64,000 nucleotides of DNA from Kingdonia uniflora (taxonomy: Eukaryota > Streptophyta > Magnoliopsida > Ranunculales > Circaeasteraceae). Shown in pieces: positions 59,377-64,000 of the stretch. The stretch is taken from assembly GCA_014058105.1 (NCBI GenBank), contig JACGCM010002659.1, positions 3,596,001-3,660,000 of the forward strand, written 5' to 3'. Position 1 is the first letter of the stretch. Every line of letters begins with the position of its first letter. Both the position numbers and the translations under genes were made by a program. The notes under the pieces are model-generated. The model was not told where the DNA came from. It did not search any database and was given only the letters and a program-made list of their open reading frames with translations.

Positions 59377-60890
59377 GGTACTATTTCTTTTTATCTTTAG
59401 TACATAATTATGTAAAGGATCTTTGAGTGTTCAACTTATTTTTGGTTTTGTGTAAAATAAAACCTATGGCGAGGGAAGGTTCAAGGGATTCATTCACTTT
59501 CGGGCTTGTTGGTTGGGTTGTCTTAACAATATAGGGACACTTCTCAATTATATGTACTCCCCCTCTTTTATATGCTAACCAATGTGGCTCTAGGCTTAGA
59601 ATATAATCAAAAATGTTGCTTGCAAGATCTAATGATGAGGTAGGTCATATCGATGGGGGCAGTTCTTGCAAGAATATTTATGTTCTAATAAGCTTGATTG
59701 TATGAGAGCCTAGCTTCTTTGTACTTACCTCTATTACAACTTTGATTTGTTTTATTTTTATGCAATTTTACTGAGATTTAAGAAAAATGTACTTATATTG
59801 GCTTGGTCTTGACAGCACCAGGCACAATCATATTTGCAAAATTATCATGAACTCCATGTGATAAAATTGAACCTGAAGCCCGTGTTCATCGTCTACACAA
59901 AGGATATGGCAAGTAAGTCGCTCAAAGTTTATAGTTATATATTTGTGGCTCATGCTCCCACTTATTTGCTTCCTACTGAAGGCGAAAGTAAACATTAATG
60001 CCCCCTTTGTAAGTAAACCTTAGATGTTCCATATGAGTTAGTTTCCTAATTATTTTTATTGATATTTCTCAACAAGCCAAACATGCCTTTGGTTATCGAT
60101 TCTTAAGCTATTAATTTGTAAGACATGAATGTATTTGGGTATTTGTGTATTTGTAGGACATGAATAGGTAACACTTTACTTGGCAAAACTACTATAGATC
60201 TCCTCCTATATGATGCTTCATGAAAGATAGCTTTTCTTCAGCTTAAGATACAACTATTATTCCAGGTGTAAATTATGCTTAAAGTAGATGGTATTGTATT
60301 TACTTACTGTTTTAGTATAGAGAGTCGACATATTTTTGAATCTGCCTTAATTATATAATGATGAAGTATTCATATCTGAATGTTCTGGACATGTAGGCCA
60401 AGCCTAAGCCATCAATATCCTTCAAGTATACTTTCATTATTTCCTGCTGTAGTTTGACGTAATGTAGATCGATAGTAACTTTGAAAAGCTATCTAATGGG
60501 TGCATTATTTATACTTCAGTCACAAAATTTGCAAGGATGGGAACACCAACTTTTACTCTGGAAAAATTATGCAATATTAGGTTCTCACTTGGCCTCATAT
60601 ATAACTTTTTGATCTCTGTGCAATTATTGGAGTTGACATCCACTCTTGAATTCTTACAGGTTCATAGTTCATGGATAGGATTAGGACAAAATAGTAGAAG
60701 CGTCATATGAAGATTTCAAAACTATTTTAAGTTGTTCTTGTTGTTAGCCTAGATTATTGCGATTTAATGAAAGTTTCTTATTTCAAGTCATGAAATTGTT
60801 ACCTTTTTTGTTCTTTAAAAAAATTGGATTGTTATGAATAATTATTTCATTTTAATTCCTCAGCTTAAATGTTGCAACTTCTTTATGGAA
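59377..60890. other. Unassigned AT-rich DNA with an exon-like block
   Basis: A block at 59815-59912 lies between TTGACAG and a GCAAGTAAGT-like donor. One frame reads DKIEPEARVHRLHKGYGK after a stop. No other gene signal was seen. Confidence 0.2.
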
Positions 60891-61149
60891 TGTGACGTGA
60901 TTACTACAAGCGCGGAAGCGAGATTCGTAAGAATATCACATTGTTTGTTAGGTTTAGAGAAAACAACAAGTTTCTACTAAAATAATTTGAACTTCATAAA
61001 CAACTGAGTATTGAAATTACACCACCCTCTCCTTTTATAGCCTAGGTTTTCCTAAGTTCACTTCTACTATAACTTTCCTTACCTATCCAATTAGGAAACT
61101 AACCTAAAAACTAGAAACTGCTAATAACCCACATTGAACTTCTTCAACA
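60891..61149 (-). repeat. LTR-like block (259 bp)
   Basis: On the minus strand it starts TGTTGAAGAAG, has a TATA box (CTATAAAAGGAGAGGG) and ends CACGTCACA. The length and ends fit a small Copia LTR. No target duplication or purine tract was found beside it, so it may be a solo LTR or a misread. Confidence 0.4.
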
Positions 61150-61398
61150 TAGCATAAGCTAAGCATAAAATAAATATAGGTCACACGGGGGTAGACGACC
61201 CTAAGAGACGTGCCTCGTCAGAATGGTAGTTTTGTAAATATTGACTCCATATGTGCAAAAGAGTTATGGGAGGAAGTGAGGGTGAAAATGGAGAGAGATA
61301 AGCTAGGACTAGGGAGAAAAAAGTAAAGAGGAGTTGGGGAAGCAGTGTATATAATTTATTTATTTTGTTTTTAGACAATTATCAACATCATTTTATAA

Positions 61399-61861
61399 GA
61401 GCATCTCCTAGAGTACCTCACTCAGTTGAGTGAAAAAAACCAAAATCTAACTGAATGAGGTTCAATTTCATCAAACAGTACCTCAGTTGGTTTTTTTAGC
61501 AGGCGCCTAAATGTTAGGCGCTCATTTCTTCTTCTTTTTATTTCTTTTTTTCATCAGGCGCCTAACTATTAGGCGCCCGATTTGATTTGATTTTTTTTAA
61601 AACAATGGGGAGCCCAAATCTCAGGCGTCCAATTTGATTTTTTTTGAAAAAATAATAATTAGGCGCCCGATTAGAAAACAAACGTGCGCCCAACACTTGG
61701 ACGCCCGATCGGGACGTAAAAAAACAAGGCTGCACCTTGCTTTCCAAGTTGTAACCTTGTATTTTGAGTTAAAAAGCCAAGTATGTGAGGTACTGTTGGA
61801 GGACGAAAATCTTGCATGGCACCTCAGAAACGAAGTGAGTAAGGTACTTTAGGAGATGCTC
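61399..61861. mobile_element. PIF/Harbinger-like MITE (463 bp)
   Basis: Inverted ends GAGCATCTCCTAGAGTACCT and, from the right, GAGCATCTCCTAAAGTACCT match over about 28 bp. TAA is duplicated at 61396-61398 and 61862-61864. The inside carries repeated GGCGCC palindromes (AGGCGCCTAA and TTAGGCGCC) at about 61500-61700. The only open frames inside are short. Confidence 0.85.
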
Positions 61862-61864
61862 TAA

Positions 61865-62160
61865 ATGACGCAGTAGCCTTCAGTGGACTTTCTATGTCAC
61901 ATCTTAAATGACTTTAAAACATCAATGGACTTTTTACGTCACATTGCACATGACATTAAAACTATAAGCACGTGACTTCACGAACAAAAATGTCATTTAT
62001 TGTGGTTATTAATGTCGCTTCAAAAGTGATGTAAATAATCATGACTTTCCAAACCGTCGAGGTCAACGTCACTTGGGAAAGTGGTGTAATGGGACCTCCA
62101 AATCTTTCAGAATCCATTAATTTCAATTACACGAGTTATGATCCACACTCGAGTTGTTAA
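61865..62160. other. Unassigned DNA with repeated short phrases
   Basis: GACGTAAA- and GTCACATTT-like phrases recur, as in some non-autonomous transposons, but no ends were found. Its right part should be the 3' end of the Copia frame cut by the hAT MITE. Confidence 0.3.
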
Positions 62161-62168
62161 GCCTTCGA

Positions 62169-62599
62169 TATGAATGGCAATTTGACCCGCCCCGTTGGGG
62201 ATTCGCCCTGCCCCGCCCCGAACGGGGTGGGTTTGGTATGTATTAAACGGGTATGAGGGTAGGTATGGGAAGTATAATACAAATTCGTGGGGAAGCGGAG
62301 TGGATTTGAGATTGCCTCGAAAAATCTGTACCTGCCCTGCCCGGCCCCATTTAAATAGTTTATTGATATTATCCTTAAATATATGAATAAAAACCTATAT
62401 AAAGAATTTTTTTTTTAAAAATATTTTTATTAGTTAAATGGGAGTAGGGATGGGATTTAGTTTTGCAATGTGGGGACGGGGATAGGGATCCCCGTTTAAC
62501 TTAAATGGGTTTTGAGGCGGGGATGGGAGTGGGGAACTTAAGCGGAGATGGGGATGGGATTAGCTCCCCTACACCAAATTCGCCCCATTGTCATCCCTA
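62169..62599. mobile_element. hAT-type MITE (431 bp)
   Basis: A perfect 8-bp target duplication, GCCTTCGA, is at 62161-62168 and 62600-62607. The ends are TATGAATGGCAATTTG and, from the right, TAGGGATGACAATGGGG. GGGGATGGG-type repeats fill the inside. An 8-bp duplication is the mark of the hAT superfamily. Confidence 0.9.
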
Positions 62600-62607
62600 G
62601 CCTTCGA

Positions 62608-64000
62608 GCGTGATCGCCCTGATGGGGAATTTGGTGAAAATGTATGCAACTTGATCTTCGCTCCTACAGTAGAAAAGATCAATTGTCCCATCTTTTACTA
62701 CATTTCACAAGAAATGGTAACGCACATCAATATGCTTCATTTTCTCGTGTTGAACTAGATTCTTCGACAATTTGATTGTCGAACTATTGTCGCAATAAAT
62801 AGAAGTTTCCCTATTTTGATGAAACCCTACTTCACCCAGCATTCTTCTTAACCATATTGTTTGACATGCACAAGACGCAGCAGCGATATACTCTACTTCC
62901 GTGGTAAATAAAGAAACAATCGACTGTTTCTTTGACGATAATGAAATCGCTCATGATCCAAACATAAAAGCATACCCAGAGGTAATTTTTCTGTCATCGG
63001 GATCTCCACCATAATCGTTATCAGTATATCCGATTAAATCAGTAGCCTCTCCTTTCTTGTAAAATATTCCCAACCCAGTCGTGCCTTTCAAATATTGCAA
63101 AATCCTCTTTGCAGTATTTAAATGCAACTTCGTTGGATTCTCCATGTATCTACTGATGAGGTTGACAGCATGCTGAATATCTGGCCTCGTCGCGGTTAAG
63201 TACATGAGACTTCCCATGAGATGGTTATACAATATGTTATCAACCTTCTTTCCTTCAGGGTCCTTCATTAGCTTCAATCCAACTTCAACTGGCATGCGCA
63301 TCGAATTGCAATCTTTCATTTGGAACCGTTCCAAAATCTCCTAAACATATTTTTCTGTAATATAAAAACACCCGCATTAGACTAAACTACTTCTATGCCA
63401 AAAAAATAGCGCATCATTCCGAGATCTGACATCTCAAACTCCGCCATCATCGATCGCTTGAAATCCGCGAACATCATACGATCGTTGCCAGTGTATATCA
63501 ACTCGTCCACATATAAGCACATTACATGAAATTTCCATCGGTTCCAGCTTTCATGAAAAGTGTATGCCATATGGACACTTATGGGATCCCACTTTTACGA
63601 AGTATGCCTTTATACGACTATATCAAGCTCTCGGTGCCTGTTTAAGTCCATATAAGGTCTTCCTCAATCGGTATACATTCTTCTTTCCACCTTTCTGCAC
63701 GTAACCAGGTGGTTGATCGACGTACACGATTTTTTGCAAATCTCCATTTAAAAATGCTAACTTCACGTCTAGTTGAAAAATAGGTCACGAGTTTTGCGCT
63801 GCTATTGCAATTATCATCCTGATAGTATCGTGTCGTACGACTGGAGCAAATACCTCTCGTAGTTGACGCCTTGTTGCTGCTTATAACCCTTAGCCACCAA
63901 CATTGCCTTGTATTTGTCGACTTTTCCTTCAGCATTCAACTTTGTCTTTTATACCCACTTCACACCGATCGGCTTGTATCCACCCGGGAGATTAGTCAGC
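62608..64000 (-). pseudogene. pol: Copia polyprotein, RT and RNase H end (partial)
   Basis: Minus-strand blocks: 63935-63642 (N-terminal RT, several frames), 63570-63382 with VMCLYVDELIYTGND and SDLGMMRYFFGIEV, 63334-62951 with YNHLMGSLMYLTATRPDI, AKRILQYLKGTTGLGI and GYTDNDYGGDPDDRKITSGY, then 62940-62608 with the last RNase H motifs (ASCACQTIWLRRML, CDNSSTIKLSKN, KHIDVRYHFL). It continues past the window edge. The RT catalytic pair is Asp-Glu instead of Asp-Asp. Stops near 63335-63380 and 62700 and the hAT MITE at 62600 show that it is dead. Confidence 0.85.

Noticed and set aside
1..64000. tRNA, rRNA and microRNA genes
   Set aside because: I looked for conserved tRNA arms and rRNA cores and recognised none. 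A dedicated scan could still find a diverged one.

Overview
This window is nuclear DNA of a flowering plant, most likely a eudicot. The evidence is AT-rich intergenic DNA, intron-containing genes with GT-AG borders, a CYP72A-type cytochrome P450, and a dense pile of plant-type transposable elements: Ty3 Tat-lineage and Copia LTR retrotransposons, a plant L1 LINE carrying RNase H, a FAR1-type Mutator-like element, and hAT and PIF/Harbinger-like MITEs. Only one gene looks intact and functional, the P450 at 7779-9814 on the minus strand. No rRNA, tRNA, CRISPR or organellar genes were recognised.

Layout. (1) 1-6569 is the 3' part of a Tat-type Ty3 element (called T0), ending in a 588-bp LTR. (2) 7779-9814 is the five-exon P450; directly upstream of its TATA box lies a 1.1-kb element with inverted-repeat ends (9879-11009) that carries a transit-peptide-like ORF. 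(3) 11980-23888 (Tat A) and 23983-36385 (Tat B) are two complete but decayed Tat elements in the same orientation. Each has two LTRs and its own 5-bp target duplication, and only 94 bp lie between them. Both carry gag, protease, RT, RNase H, a second RNase H and integrase on the plus strand, then a spliced antisense gene in the 3' region. (4) 36391-41240 holds remains of a Copia element on the minus strand (gag plus a probable 3' LTR) and a degenerate hAT-like insertion. (5) 41340-52972 is Mutator-like territory. The main element (43327-52972) has about 105-bp inverted ends. It encodes a plus-strand gene (plant mobile domain, coiled coil, OTU-like domain), a minus-strand FAR1/MULE transposase with stop codons, and a small extra minus-strand ORF.

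(6) 53465-57939 is a 5'-truncated L1 LINE with a 16-bp target duplication and its own nested insertion. (7) 58562-59371 is a GC-rich solo LTR with a 5-bp duplication. (8) 60891-64000 holds an LTR-like block, a 463-bp PIF/Harbinger-type MITE, a 431-bp hAT MITE, and the RT/RNase H end of a minus-strand Copia element that runs out of the window.

Most interesting candidate. About 30 copies of a near-palindrome (ATTGTCGAATTCGACAAT and variants) lie in the introns and spacers of the Mutator-like element and avoid its recognisable coding exons. This resembles the short non-coding motifs bound by the VANC anti-silencing proteins of Arabidopsis VANDAL elements, but the motif, the transposase class and the accompanying genes differ. 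Second is the antisense gene of the Tat elements: a 78-bp intron is kept at the same place in A and B, as expected if introns antisense to the genomic RNA are invisible to splicing during retrotransposition.
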